From Nakaseomyces glabratus (lineage: Eukaryota; Ascomycota; Saccharomycetes; Saccharomycetales; Saccharomycetaceae), in the NCBI RefSeq assembly GCF_010111755.1, contig NC_088955.1, positions 310,001 to 374,000 on the forward strand: a DNA stretch of 64,000 bases, written 5' to 3'. Made by a program: the position numbers and the translations under genes. Shown here in pieces: positions 10,382 to 20,369 of the stretch. The notes beneath the pieces are model-generated. The model did no database searches. It saw only the letters and a list, made by a program, of their open reading frames with translations, and had not been told where the DNA came from. How positions within the stretch are numbered: position 1 is the first letter of the stretch; every line of letters begins with the position of its first letter.

Positions 10382-12472
10382 ATGAGTGAGGATAGTGCTG
10401 AGCAGGTGAGGAAGACATTTATTGAGCAGGTGAGGATGCGTAAGGCTGCGTTGGAGCAAGCGAAGCTTGCCAAACAGAAGGCCGAGGAAGACGCCAAGCG
10501 CGCTGCAGAGGAAGAGGAGAAGAAAAAGCAGGAGGCTGCCGAAGCTGAGGTGAGGGCTGCTGAAGAGGCTAAGGCTGCTGAAGCCAAGGCTCAGGCCGAA
10601 GCTGAAGCTGCAGCCCAAAAGGAAGCTCACGCTGAAGCAGATGTCGATGCCATTGAGGCCGATGTGGAAGAAAAGGTTGATGATTCTGAATCCAACGCTG
10701 AAGTGGAGGTAGATGCCAAGGAGGAGGCAGCTCCAGAGGAGAAGACCGAAGAAGCTGTTGTTGCGCCAGAGAATTCTATCTCTGTGTTTCTAGAGAACGT
10801 GCACAAGGCTGAGGGCATTGAGGACCCATACACAATGGAATATCCAGCCGGTTTGGAGAAACCAGACCCTAGATATAAGAAGGAGACTATGAAGTACACA
10901 TATGGCCCTACTTTCTTGCTGCAATTCAAGACCAAGATTAACTTCCAGGTTGATGAGCAATTTAAAGCCAGTGTCTTATCCAAGATTGTTATTCCACCAT
11001 CTAGTGGCAACAGAAGAAATAACAGTACCAGATCCCTTAGAGATCCAGCTCTTTTGCCAAACTCTTCTCGTAACGGCTCTAGAAGAAGTACCCGTAACTC
11101 CAAGAGATCATCCAGAAGAGGTGACAGGGACAGGGATAGCAGAAGAGGCGCCAGAGACTCTTTCAGAAAGGGCGATGAAAACTCTGAGAAGCAAGATCAA
11201 AAACCACCAGCTGAACCAGTGGCCCCATTGGTGCCAAGTGCCAACAGATGGGTTCCAAAATCCAGACTCAAAAAGGCTACTACCGAAGATGGCGAGCCTA
11301 CTGTTAGATATGCCCCAGATGGTAAGACTGTTCTATTAGAAAAGGAAGACGTCGAAAGAAAGATGAAGTCTTTGTTGAACAAGTTGACTTTAGAGAAGTT
11401 CGAACCAATTTCTACTGAAATTATTGAAATTGCCAATCAATCACAATGGGAAAAGAACGGTGAAACCCTACAAATTGTCATTGAACAGATTTTCCTAAAA
11501 GCATGTGATGAACCACATTGGTCTACCATGTACGCACAACTTTGTGGTAAGTTAGTAAAAGATCTTAACGAGGATATTGCCGATGAAAACAACGAGGGTA
11601 AGTCTGGTCCTAAGCTAGTTCTTTTATATCTAGTTGCTAGATGTCACACTGAATTCTCTAAGGGTTGGTCTGATAAACTACCTACAAATGAGGATGACTC
11701 CCCAATGGAACCTGAAATGATGTCTGATGAATACTACCAAGCTGTTGCAGCCAAGAGAAGAGGTCTTGGTTTGGTCCGTTTCATTGGTTTCCTATACAAC
11801 TTGCATCTTCTAACAGTTAAAATGATGTTTGAGTGTTTCCGTAGGTTAATGAAGGATTTAACTGGCTCTCCATCTAATGAAGTTTTAGAATCTGTTGTTG
11901 AGTTACTAAACACTGTCGGTCAACAATTCGAAACTGATAGCTTTGCAATCGGTGAAAATGTCTTGCTAGGTTCCGATCTTCTAGATACTCTATTCGAATT
12001 GATTCAAAATGTTATCGACGCCGGAAAGATCTCAAGTAGAATCAAGTTTAAGTTGATCGATTTGAAGGAATTGAGAGAAGAGAAGAACTGGAATAATGAC
12101 AAGAACGACCAAGGACCTAAGACTATCAAGCAAATTCATGAAGAAGACGAAAAGGCACGTCAACTAAAGGCCATGAACAGCAGTAACATGGGATCAAGAA
12201 ACAACTCCAGACGTTCTGGTGGAAGAGACAGAGATTTCCCATCCAGACAAGGTAGTAACAGAGATAGAGGTTTGAGGAATTCCAAGAGAGAATTCTCCTC
12301 TCGTAGTAGTACTAACATATCAAAGGATAGCTTTATTACTACCAGATCAGCCTCTGGAAGATACACTAATGCTCAAACCGCAAGAAACCCTCTACAAAAG
12401 GAAGAAGCTCCAATCAAGCACTCGGCATCAACGAATATGTTCAGTGCTCTGATGAATGATGATGAGGAATAA
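10382..12472 (+). CDS. TIF4631: Translation initiation factor eIF4G, short N terminus
   Basis: The 696-residue protein opens with a charged Ala/Glu/Lys-rich helix (about 5-150), then the eIF4E-binding site YTYGPTFLLQF (from about 172), an Arg/Ser-rich RNA-binding stretch (about 205-275), the MIF4G helical domain that binds eIF4A (about 325-570), and a second Arg/Ser/Asn-rich tail. eIF4G is the cytoplasmic scaffold joining the cap-binding protein, the helicase and the 43S complex. The S. cerevisiae copies are 914 and 952 residues. The missing part is the N-terminal region that carries the poly(A)-binding-protein contact. No in-frame upstream extension is seen and a TATA box sits 73 bp ahead. 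The position beside GTR2 matches YGR162W-YGR163W. Confidence 0.95.
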   Translation: MSEDSAEQVRKTFIEQVRMRKAALEQAKLAKQKAEEDAKRAAEEEEKKKQEAAEAEVRAAEEAKAAEAKAQAEAEAAAQKEAHAEADVDAIEADVEEKVDDSESNAEVEVDAKEEAAPEEKTEEAVVAPENSISVFLENVHKAEGIEDPYTMEYPAGLEKPDPRYKKETMKYTYGPTFLLQFKTKINFQVDEQFKASVLSKIVIPPSSGNRRNNSTRSLRDPALLPNSSRNGSRRSTRNSKRSSRRGDRDRDSRRGARDSFRKGDENSEKQDQKPPAEPVAPLVPSANRWVPKSRLKKATTEDGEPTVRYAPDGKTVLLEKEDVERKMKSLLNKLTLEKFEPISTEIIEIANQSQWEKNGETLQIVIEQIFLKACDEPHWSTMYAQLCGKLVKDLNEDIADENNEGKSGPKLVLLYLVARCHTEFSKGWSDKLPTNEDDSPMEPEMMSDEYYQAVAAKRRGLGLVRFIGFLYNLHLLTVKMMFECFRRLMKDLTGSPSNEVLESVVELLNTVGQQFETDSFAIGENVLLGSDLLDTLFELIQNVIDAGKISSRIKFKLIDLKELREEKNWNNDKNDQGPKTIKQIHEEDEKARQLKAMNSSNMGSRNNSRRSGGRDRDFPSRQGSNRDRGLRNSKREFSSRSSTNISKDSFITTRSASGRYTNAQTARNPLQKEEAPIKHSASTNMFSALMNDDEE

Positions 12473-13294
12473 TTCCCTAAATGAAACATATTTTTTTATA
12501 AAAAATGGCATTTATTTTTTTCCTTCTTTAAATCACGGCGCCTGTTTAAACTATCCAATCAAAGAGGAAAGAAAAAGATTCTTCAAATTTTATTTTTATT
12601 TTTTGCATGCATTTGTTGTATTTTTTATCATTTATTTCTCAATCAAGATCTATTTCAACCCAACTGTTATAAACCGAATGTTATTAGGGGCGATAATAGA
12701 TAGTTTTCTATTTATGCCTATATTTTCAGCATGAAAGAAAATTAATTTAAGCATGTTGTATTTTTTTCTATCCAAATTCTAATAGTAATATTTTCATGTT
12801 TGTTCCTTTTTATTACCTCTGAAGCTATTCATAACATAATTTGCGTCTTGTCCTTTTATTTTTTTACCAATGATTATTATTTTTATTTCATACTATCCTT
12901 TATGCATATCAATGGTAAGTTAATAAGCTATTTCACACTCAGTCCAAAAATACCTCTCAGAAAATCTAGCACACTCAAGAGATGTGTTCTTCTTAACTAA
13001 TATCTTTTCTTTTATTATAGCTTTCTATTTACTATATTTTTAAACTAGAATAAAAATCCTATAAAATATGTCATACTACTACGATTATCATACTTCATAT
13101 GACGGATACATCCTTTTTCGGTTGAAAAAATCAATTAAAATAGGTAACCGAAGTAAATTTCACGACTTCCAGCAAACCTATAATGGGATGGCAATAAAGG
13201 CAGCATTATACTTGATCCTTGGGGTACTGTAAAGTTGAAGCAACTATTATAAGAACGTTTGAGATTTTAGTATCAATTAGAAGCCACACAGAAA
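12473..13294. other. TIF4631-GTR2 spacer
   Basis: This is T-rich 3' region of TIF4631 followed by the GTR2 promoter. Open frames at 12456-12734 and 12800-13000 are AT-rich hydrophobic artefacts. I see no RNA gene. Confidence 0.6.
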
Positions 13295-14314
13295 ATGAGT
13301 CTTGAAAATACAGACTCTAAGGCGATGGTACTCCTAATGGGGTTGAGGAGATGTGGTAAATCATCCATTTGCAAAGTGGTATTCCACAATATGCAACCAT
13401 TAGATACCCTGTATCTAGAGTCTACTTCCAACCCTACAATGGAGCACTTCTCGACACTGATTGACCTGGCAGTCATGGAACTGCCGGGACAATTGAACTA
13501 CTTTGAACCAAATTATGACTCTGCAGAATTATTTAAGAGTGTCGGTGCTCTCGTGTATGTTATAGACTCACAAGATGAGTACATGAATGCCGTTACGAAC
13601 TTAGCTATGATTATAGAATATGCTTACAAGGTCAACCCTTCGATTAATATAGAGGTGCTTATACATAAGGTTGATGGGTTAAGTGAGGATTTTAAAGTGG
13701 ATGCTCAGAGAGATATCATGCAAAGAACAGGAGAGGAATTACTAGAATTGGGCCTGGATGGTGTTCAAGTTTCATTTTACTTGACTTCTATTTTTGACCA
13801 TTCAATCTATGAAGCATTTTCGAGGATTGTACAGAAGTTGATTCCCGAGTTATCATTCTTGGAAAATATGTTGGACAACTTGATTCAACACTCAAAAATC
13901 GAAAAGGCTTTCCTATTTGATATTAATTCAAAGATATATGTTTCCACAGATTCTAACCCGGTAGATATACAAACATATGAAGTATGTGCTGAATTTGTTG
14001 ATGTAACTATTGATCTCTTTGATTTGTACAAAGCTACCCAGAATCTGATAAGTGATGGTAATGAACAGCCAAAGAAGAGAGAGCTAAAGAATGTCTCGCA
14101 ACTTGCAAACGGTGTTGTTATTTATCTGAGACAGATGATAAGAGGATTGGCATTAGTGGCTTTAATAAGGCCTAACGATACTGATACTGAAAATTGCCTA
14201 ACAGTGGTCGACTACAATATTGACGTATTCAAGAAAGGGCTGGAAAAAATATGGGCTAATTCAACCACAGATGCAGCCAAGGTAGCAGCAATCGATAATG
14301 GAGATAACGCTTAA
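13295..14314 (+). CDS. GTR2: Rag-family GTPase of the EGO complex
   Basis: The 339-residue protein matches yeast Gtr2 (341). It has the Rag GTPase P-loop GLRRCGKSSI (about 15-24), a G3-region MELPGQ (about 62-67), a G4 HKVD (about 125), and a C-terminal roadblock-type domain. Gtr2 pairs with Gtr1 on the vacuole membrane. The Gtr1-GTP/Gtr2-GDP pair activates TORC1 when amino acids are plentiful. NPR3, a subunit of the complex that switches off Gtr1, lies 25 kb away in this window; they are not an operon. The gene order TIF4631-GTR2 is as in S. cerevisiae. Confidence 0.97.
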   Translation: MSLENTDSKAMVLLMGLRRCGKSSICKVVFHNMQPLDTLYLESTSNPTMEHFSTLIDLAVMELPGQLNYFEPNYDSAELFKSVGALVYVIDSQDEYMNAVTNLAMIIEYAYKVNPSINIEVLIHKVDGLSEDFKVDAQRDIMQRTGEELLELGLDGVQVSFYLTSIFDHSIYEAFSRIVQKLIPELSFLENMLDNLIQHSKIEKAFLFDINSKIYVSTDSNPVDIQTYEVCAEFVDVTIDLFDLYKATQNLISDGNEQPKKRELKNVSQLANGVVIYLRQMIRGLALVALIRPNDTDTENCLTVVDYNIDVFKKGLEKIWANSTTDAAKVAAIDNGDNA

Positions 14315-14469
14315 GCTATATAAAATGGGATTTAATGACATGCATGTAAATTTAGTTAGAATAAACGGCAAATATATGGAGAGTGATATGTATCTAGTAA
14401 GGAGGTGATAAAATATTGGCGTATAATGATGATCATCTCCATCATCTTTGTATGATTATCAAAAAAAAG

Positions 14470-14541
14470 CACTCACGATGGGGGTCGAACCCATAATCTT
14501 CTGATTAGAAGTCAGACGCGTTGCCATTACGCCACGCGAGC
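14470..14541 (-). tRNA. tRNA-Arg (anticodon UCU)
   Basis: The 72-nt gene read on the minus strand begins GCTCGCGTGGCGTAATGG, has the anticodon loop CTTCTAA and the T-loop GGTTCGACCC, and ends CGTGAGTG. It folds as a full cloverleaf without an intron and agrees with the S. cerevisiae tRNA-Arg(UCU). An A-rich/T-rich flank is suitable for Pol III termination. Confidence 0.97.
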
Positions 14542-14788
14542 TTATTACTTTATAGAAAAGATTCTTTCAAGAATGTAGTATTATCATCTGTCTTTTCAGA
14601 AAATGTGTTAGATTAAACTACATTGTAATGTCATCCTTTCAAATGGACTGTAAGTGATAAATCTACATGGATGAACTAGGCATTATGCAAACTCTTAGTC
14701 CGTTCAATCGTGGTGTCGACTAATTCAATAGATAAGCCGTAATAAAGTTTTGGAATATAAACAATTTATTAAAATAGAATATTGAGTG

Positions 14789-17700
14789 CTATGTTCTGTT
14801 CTTTAAATAGCCTCCATTGTCACATAACTTATAGAAAATGGAGTCCTTTTGTTCAAGTAGCGTCTCTGGTTTGTCAAACTCTTTTACCTCACCTCCATCG
14901 AGAACAATGATTCTATCACTATCAAAAACAGTATCAAGCCGATGAGCAATTGTCAAAATAGTCCTGTCTGCAAATTCTTTTCTTATCGTTTCTTGAATAA
15001 TTTTATCGGTTTCTACATCAACAGAAGCGGTTGCTTCATCCAATACCAGTATTTTAGACTTATTCAATAGAGCTCTAGCCAAACAGAGTAACTGTTTTTG
15101 GCCAACAGATAAATTACTTCCAGCCTCTCTTACAGGTATATCCAATGGAGATTCCAACCTTGACCTATCAGAGTATTCAGAATCATCATTTATCTCTTTT
15201 GCTATTGTTTCTAGGTGAAATTTCAGGTGAGATAGCTCGATGGCATGCCACAAGTCGTCATCGGAAAACTTTTCAAAAGGATCTAAATTAGATCTTATGG
15301 TACCCTCAAATGCTTGTGCATCTTGAGGAATGATTGCAATATGGCTTCTCAAATCACGTAAACCGATACTAGTAATATCTATGTTATCGATTGATATCGT
15401 ACCAGCAGTCGGTTCTAGTAGCCTGAAAAGTGCCATAGACAAAGTTGATTTTCCTGCACCTGTTCTGCCAACGACACCAATCTTTTCTCCTGGAGAAATA
15501 ACTAGATTGATATGCTTTAGAACAGGATCTAAATTTTCTCGATATGATGTTGAATAGTTCTTAAATTCTATTTGACCTTGGTTTGGCCAATTATCATCAA
15601 GTCGATGCTCTTCTTTCACTTCAGGTGCTTCTGGACTGATATCACAATATTCGACGATACGTTCTACAGAAACAATATTTGTCTCTATCAAAACTGAAGA
15701 CCTAATGATCCAAATGAGTGACGACGTTACTTGGAGAGCATAACTCATCAACAAACCCACTAGTCCAGATGAAAGTTGGTGATCTGTACCTAAACTGCTT
15801 AGGGCTAATAGTCCAGTACTCAATACAATTAAGGCACCTATCGATTGCAACCTGACAGAAAGCCATCTATTAGAAGATCTGTAATTGAAGAAACAGTTGA
15901 TACTGAATTGAATTCTTTCATAATTCAGATGCGAAAATCTCCTTATTTGTTCATAAGCAGATATTGTAAAATGGCCTGACAAACTTTCTCCCATCAATGA
16001 CATTATAGGCGAATATGATATGCTCGTTAACCTTTTTAATTCTCTAGAAAGCACAATGTAAAAACTTTGGTAATATAAGTAAATGACCAGGAGACCAGCG
16101 TTCAATAAAAAAAATAATGGCATGTTAAAGGTCACTAAGATAACAGTTATGATATAATCCAAGATAGATCTGAAAAAGAGTGAGAATACATTTTGTAATG
16201 TTGTATCAACAGAATCCATATCAGATGAGAACCTGTTTATAATTCTCCCTGTTGGTGTAGTTTCGAAAAAAGACATTGGGCTTCTCATTATGGTTTTTGC
16301 CATTTTATTATGCAACTTTCTAGAACCTCTTAAAGAGCCATAAAGCAACATTGTTAAACTTCTCATATTATTACAAAATGCTCCTCCTAATCCAATTGCC
16401 GCATAAACACCTAAAAACCACAATAAGTTATAATTACCATTCGCCTTTTGGTTAGACTCAGACCAATGTTTCAACCAAAAGCTTTGCAATAAATCAAAGC
16501 ATCTAGTTAAGGTAAGGAATAAGAAAAAGAACGATATGCCTAAATATCCGCAGGCTTTCATATAGGACACATATACACTATTTTTAACTCTTCCTCTTTC
16601 TGACTTCTCATCTTGTTGTGAAGTTTTCTTTTTTGGATCGTAATTAGACAGATGCTGAATGGGCTTCAGAGAAACCAATGACGCCCTTCTAGTAGATATT
16701 TGCTGTATGTCCAATTGCTCATTATCCTCTTCTTCATCATCATCACCAGAGAGAGCATCTTCTAGTAGAAGGTTGATAGCACTTGTGGGATCTGTTCCTT
16801 CCTGGACGGCAGGAGTATCAGGTTTCTCTAAATCAAACTCATGCAGAATGTTTTTTAGTTTACTGTCTTGCTGGTTGTTCATTATATCATCATAGTTTCC
16901 TTCCTGTGCGATGGATTTATTTTCTAGTAAATAGATTTTGGTAGAGTGCTTTAACACAGAAATCGTATTTGTTGCTAACACGATGGACTTATCTTTTAAC
17001 AGCCCAGTTTTTTCATCCAATACTTCCTTTATTATAGTCTTACATACCTCTGTGTCGACAGCAGATAATATATCATCCAACAAGTATAAGTCAGCCCTGG
17101 AATATACAGCTCTTGCAAGTGATAATCGAGTTTTTTGACCACCAGATAGTACTATACCCTTCTCACCAACCATAGTTTCATCACCATCAGGTAGAACTTT
17201 GATATCAGGTAATAGTTGACAGGCTTTTATGGTGGCTTTATAAAACGCCTCGTCATATTTATGGCCAAACAAGATATTATCTTTAACACTTGCATTCATT
17301 ATCCATGCCTCTTGAGGGCAATAAGCTACTGTAGTGGCATTTATTTGGAATTGTGGAGAAAGATGGTCGTTATTGCCTGAAATGCAAGGCAGTTGTCCTA
17401 AAATACACTTTAATATGGTAGATTTACCAGCTCCTACTCTACCTACAACACAAATAAGTGACGATTTGGGAACTTCAAAGTTATCAATCGACTTCAAAGC
17501 TATCTGAGATGATTCTATTCTTGCTTCAACATCATTTTCACCGTTTTTGTCATCCTTGTGCAAGTTCTCCTTCGATCTCCAAAGAAAAGTTGCGTTATTG
17601 ATCTTCAATACCGGTGTTGTATCGTCCTCAGGAGTTACTGACCTTTCAATAAAAGAATTATCAAGTTCTTCTAACAGCAAGAATTTCTTTACTCTCGAAA

Positions 17701-19396
17701 TTGATACACCTGTTTCAATTATTCTACTTATCATTGATGGGATAGAATAGATGGCACTGTTCAAAATATTAAATAGTGACAAAGCAGGGAAAACAATTTC
17801 TGGTGATAGCGGCGTCTTTGATATAACGGCAAATGTAAAAAAAGTTGCACATGTGATGGCCAATGGCACTGCATTCCATGCAAAGGAAATAAAGTTACTC
17901 ATGATACCAATCTTTTTTAAGTTCATTAGCTCTAAATCATTTCTTATATGAAATAATCTCTTTAGCATAGGCTCTTCCCATGCATATAGTTTGATTGATT
18001 TGATAGAACTCAAGATTTCACTAACCGTTTTAATGCGTGAATCCTTGAATTTCATTTGAGTTTTTGACAAAACTTTCAATTTTCTGGATAGTAAAGTGTT
18101 TAAAGGGATCATTACAGCCATTACTGATAATCCTGCATAAATTGCCTTATCTAAAAGGAAGTATAATGAAAATAATACCACTAGAATCTGGATTGGTGAA
18201 CCGATGATAGTCTGTGCATCTTCAAAAAATTTTTGAATTCTCAGGACATCTACCGATGCCATATTTAGTATATCACCAATCTGACTTTCGTTACGGGAGG
18301 CTAAGGATAACCTAAGGGACTTCTGGTATATCATAGCGGCGAGAGATCCCCTTATACCCAGGCCAGCCTCGAAGATGATAATATAGAATTGGTTTGTCAA
18401 GAAGATAGACAAGATATCAATTGCAAATATTGCCATTGAGATTAAGAACGAGTGCAGAGGCGGGTACTCTTGGTAGTCCCCTTTATTGAAGGACTTTATA
18501 AAGCTTCTAAGTAATAGTGGTTGCATTATAGTTAATAAATCTCTTGTGGTTTCATATGATATAGAGATTAGCACTGTAGTGCCAAATGTTTTCCAAAGTG
18601 CGCCCATCAGAGAGTTTCTACCGGACCATTTCTGTGTTTCCCAATTAGCGGTTAACTCCTTTGTAAAGTATCTTATGTCAAGGTTTATTGGTGGCAAGGG
18701 TAATTTCTCAGGGTTTTTTATGTAATTCAGTTTGTGCGTCTCTGTGAGTAATGGGTTCAGCCAGACAAAGGTAATGTTGACCAGGAAGTTGAAATCTTTG
18801 AACCACTCGTTGTCATTGTAGAGTGTTGTCAATTTCTTAACAGGTTTGTACAGAGTTGTCAATGATACTGCCAAGACGACGTGTAATGCAAACAGTATAG
18901 TCAAAAACTTATTGTTTATCGAGAATGGTGATATCATTGAGTATTCTTCTGTATTTGTCGATAATTGAAACAAAAATACGATTGCTAGAAATATTGAGTA
19001 CATGATCTGATTAGCCATGGCATAATTCAAGGTAAAGGACTCGATAATGAAAGAGGGCAAAAGTATGATTAATGCATATAACAATTGTACCGAAAAAGCC
19101 CATGTAACCCAAGGATTATCATGGTATAATTCAATAGTTCCTTTGCCTAGCAATAAATGGAGAACTGTCAGCGACAACGATAGAACCACATACAATGTGA
19201 TGAAGAACCAGTTGCGTGCAGATAGCTCCCTAGTTCTTATTGATATACATCTATCTCTGTGGTGGTGTCGATATCTTAGAAGCCATATCAGTTGGCCAAT
19301 GCCTTGAATGCAGAATAGCAGGTGTCCTAAAACTATGATCAACCCGATGAGATTCGGGTTTATGACATTCGTGTGATTGTCAACGTAGGGATGCAT
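14789..19396 (-). CDS. BPT1: Vacuolar ABC transporter, MRP/ABCC type
   Basis: The 1535-residue protein has an N-terminal hydrophobic TMD0 region, then two transmembrane domains and two nucleotide-binding domains. The first has Walker A GRVGAGKSTI (about 655), signature LSGGQ (about 750) and LYLLDD. The second has Walker A GRTGAGKSTL (about 1313), signature LSVGQ (about 1428) and LVLDEATASVD. This is a full-length ABCC transporter like yeast Bpt1 (1559) and Ycf1 (1515). Bpt1 moves bile pigments and glutathione conjugates into the vacuole. I choose BPT1 because in S. cerevisiae it stands beside SDC25, the duplicate of the CDC25 found here, in the same orientation. YCF1 is the main alternative. 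Confidence 0.88.
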   Translation of the reverse strand: MHPYVDNHTNVINPNLIGLIIVLGHLLFCIQGIGQLIWLLRYRHHHRDRCISIRTRELSARNWFFITLYVVLSLSLTVLHLLLGKGTIELYHDNPWVTWAFSVQLLYALIILLPSFIIESFTLNYAMANQIMYSIFLAIVFLFQLSTNTEEYSMISPFSINNKFLTILFALHVVLAVSLTTLYKPVKKLTTLYNDNEWFKDFNFLVNITFVWLNPLLTETHKLNYIKNPEKLPLPPINLDIRYFTKELTANWETQKWSGRNSLMGALWKTFGTTVLISISYETTRDLLTIMQPLLLRSFIKSFNKGDYQEYPPLHSFLISMAIFAIDILSIFLTNQFYIIIFEAGLGIRGSLAAMIYQKSLRLSLASRNESQIGDILNMASVDVLRIQKFFEDAQTIIGSPIQILVVLFSLYFLLDKAIYAGLSVMAVMIPLNTLLSRKLKVLSKTQMKFKDSRIKTVSEILSSIKSIKLYAWEEPMLKRLFHIRNDLELMNLKKIGIMSNFISFAWNAVPLAITCATFFTFAVISKTPLSPEIVFPALSLFNILNSAIYSIPSMISRIIETGVSISRVKKFLLLEELDNSFIERSVTPEDDTTPVLKINNATFLWRSKENLHKDDKNGENDVEARIESSQIALKSIDNFEVPKSSLICVVGRVGAGKSTILKCILGQLPCISGNNDHLSPQFQINATTVAYCPQEAWIMNASVKDNILFGHKYDEAFYKATIKACQLLPDIKVLPDGDETMVGEKGIVLSGGQKTRLSLARAVYSRADLYLLDDILSAVDTEVCKTIIKEVLDEKTGLLKDKSIVLATNTISVLKHSTKIYLLENKSIAQEGNYDDIMNNQQDSKLKNILHEFDLEKPDTPAVQEGTDPTSAINLLLEDALSGDDDEEEDNEQLDIQQISTRRASLVSLKPIQHLSNYDPKKKTSQQDEKSERGRVKNSVYVSYMKACGYLGISFFFLFLTLTRCFDLLQSFWLKHWSESNQKANGNYNLLWFLGVYAAIGLGGAFCNNMRSLTMLLYGSLRGSRKLHNKMAKTIMRSPMSFFETTPTGRIINRFSSDMDSVDTTLQNVFSLFFRSILDYIITVILVTFNMPLFFLLNAGLLVIYLYYQSFYIVLSRELKRLTSISYSPIMSLMGESLSGHFTISAYEQIRRFSHLNYERIQFSINCFFNYRSSNRWLSVRLQSIGALIVLSTGLLALSSLGTDHQLSSGLVGLLMSYALQVTSSLIWIIRSSVLIETNIVSVERIVEYCDISPEAPEVKEEHRLDDNWPNQGQIEFKNYSTSYRENLDPVLKHINLVISPGEKIGVVGRTGAGKSTLSMALFRLLEPTAGTISIDNIDITSIGLRDLRSHIAIIPQDAQAFEGTIRSNLDPFEKFSDDDLWHAIELSHLKFHLETIAKEINDDSEYSDRSRLESPLDIPVREAGSNLSVGQKQLLCLARALLNKSKILVLDEATASVDVETDKIIQETIRKEFADRTILTIAHRLDTVFDSDRIIVLDGGEVKEFDKPETLLEQKDSIFYKLCDNGGYLKNRT

Positions 19397-20129
19397 TAGT
19401 AGTGTATATACATGTGTAGATGCTATTATTAACTTCTTAGGTTGAAGCTTAGGAATTGTCAGTGTCCTCGGTGCTCTTTTACAAGTAGTGTAAAGTATTG
19501 AAATCCCCAGCTAATCTCTAATTTTTCATTATATTTCATTTTTTTTTTTCAAATTTCGCTGTTTAAAGGGAGGATTAGGGTTTCAGTGATGAATAAATGT
19601 TGAACCCTAGAAAAACTGTGGGAACACTAATTTATTCTAAATTCATTTTTTTTTATTAATTGGCATCGTAAAGTAATTTAATTATTTGTGCGTGTGGGGG
19701 ACACCGGTGCCTAAATTGGATTTACCCGATTCGGAAGAGTATAATACTTTTTTTTATTAATTGTATATCTTAAATAGGAAATAAAAAGAAAAGAGTGAAG
19801 AAGTGATGTACAGTTGCTGTACAATACTGCTATATAATTGGAAAGTTTAAAAACCAAGTATCCTTAAGAACTACCGGAGTCTGAAAAGGTGAAGTGTATA
19901 AAAAAGGCCCGAAAAAAAGATCTACCCAGTAGATCATAGCTTTAGCCTTTCTTGCCAACAAAACAAAAAAAAATAATTTCAATAGCGGTGTTATGATATA
20001 ATATATTATGAAGTAAAATGGGATTGGGAAAACTATTAGTAAAAGGACAATGCATGTTTTTGTATTTTTTTGATGTATCTGTCATAGAAATCATAGAATG
20101 TTAGGGAAGTCATTCTTTGCTAGATAGTT
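19397..20129. other. BPT1 promoter; possible structured RNA region
   Basis: The part nearest BPT1 has a Tbf1-type TTAGGGTT at 19575-19582 and an inverted AACCCTA at 19603-19609. Two perfect 7-bp stem-loops with 3-nt loops follow at 19807-19823 and 19919-19935. There is no protein gene. The right part is the 3' region of the small gene at 20130. Confidence 0.5.
19575..19609. promoter_or_regulatory. Inverted pair of Tbf1-type sites
   Basis: TTAGGGTT at 19575-19582 matches the yeast Tbf1 consensus ARCCCTAA on the opposite strand, and AACCCTA at 19603-19609 is a second copy in opposite orientation. They could drive BPT1 or a transcript on the other side. Binding is inferred only from the motif. 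Confidence 0.4.
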
Positions 20130-20369
20130 TTACAACTTGATGTGTTCCTGCACGGTTTCCACATCTTCGTTGTCTGTGCAGATGATCAGCGGCTTAGAAA
20201 CTTTGTCTCTTTGAGAAGACACTTGTTTCTGTGTATATATGTTGTTAACTTCCTTGTTTGATTGGGAAGTGTTGATAGCAGCAGAGTTACCAATGGTGGC
20301 AGAAGCTTTGTACATCTCCCGTATGGAGCAGTAGGTAGATAGTCTTCTGCAGGCAATAGTTCTTAGCAT
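20130..20369 (-). CDS. Small protein, possible mitochondrial presequence
   Basis: The 79-residue protein begins MLRTIACRRLSTYC, a basic, hydroxylated start of the kind used for mitochondrial import. The rest is polar and ends VETVQEHIKL. The frame has an ATG and a strong TATA box 105 bp upstream (20474-20483 region, minus strand), so I think it is real. I do not recognise the protein. In S. cerevisiae a small minus-strand gene of unknown function, YLR307C-A, lies just before CDA2 and IMH1, so this may be its counterpart, but I could not compare the sequences. Confidence 0.5.
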   Translation of the reverse strand: MLRTIACRRLSTYCSIREMYKASATIGNSAAINTSQSNKEVNNIYTQKQVSSQRDKVSKPLIICTDNEDVETVQEHIKL

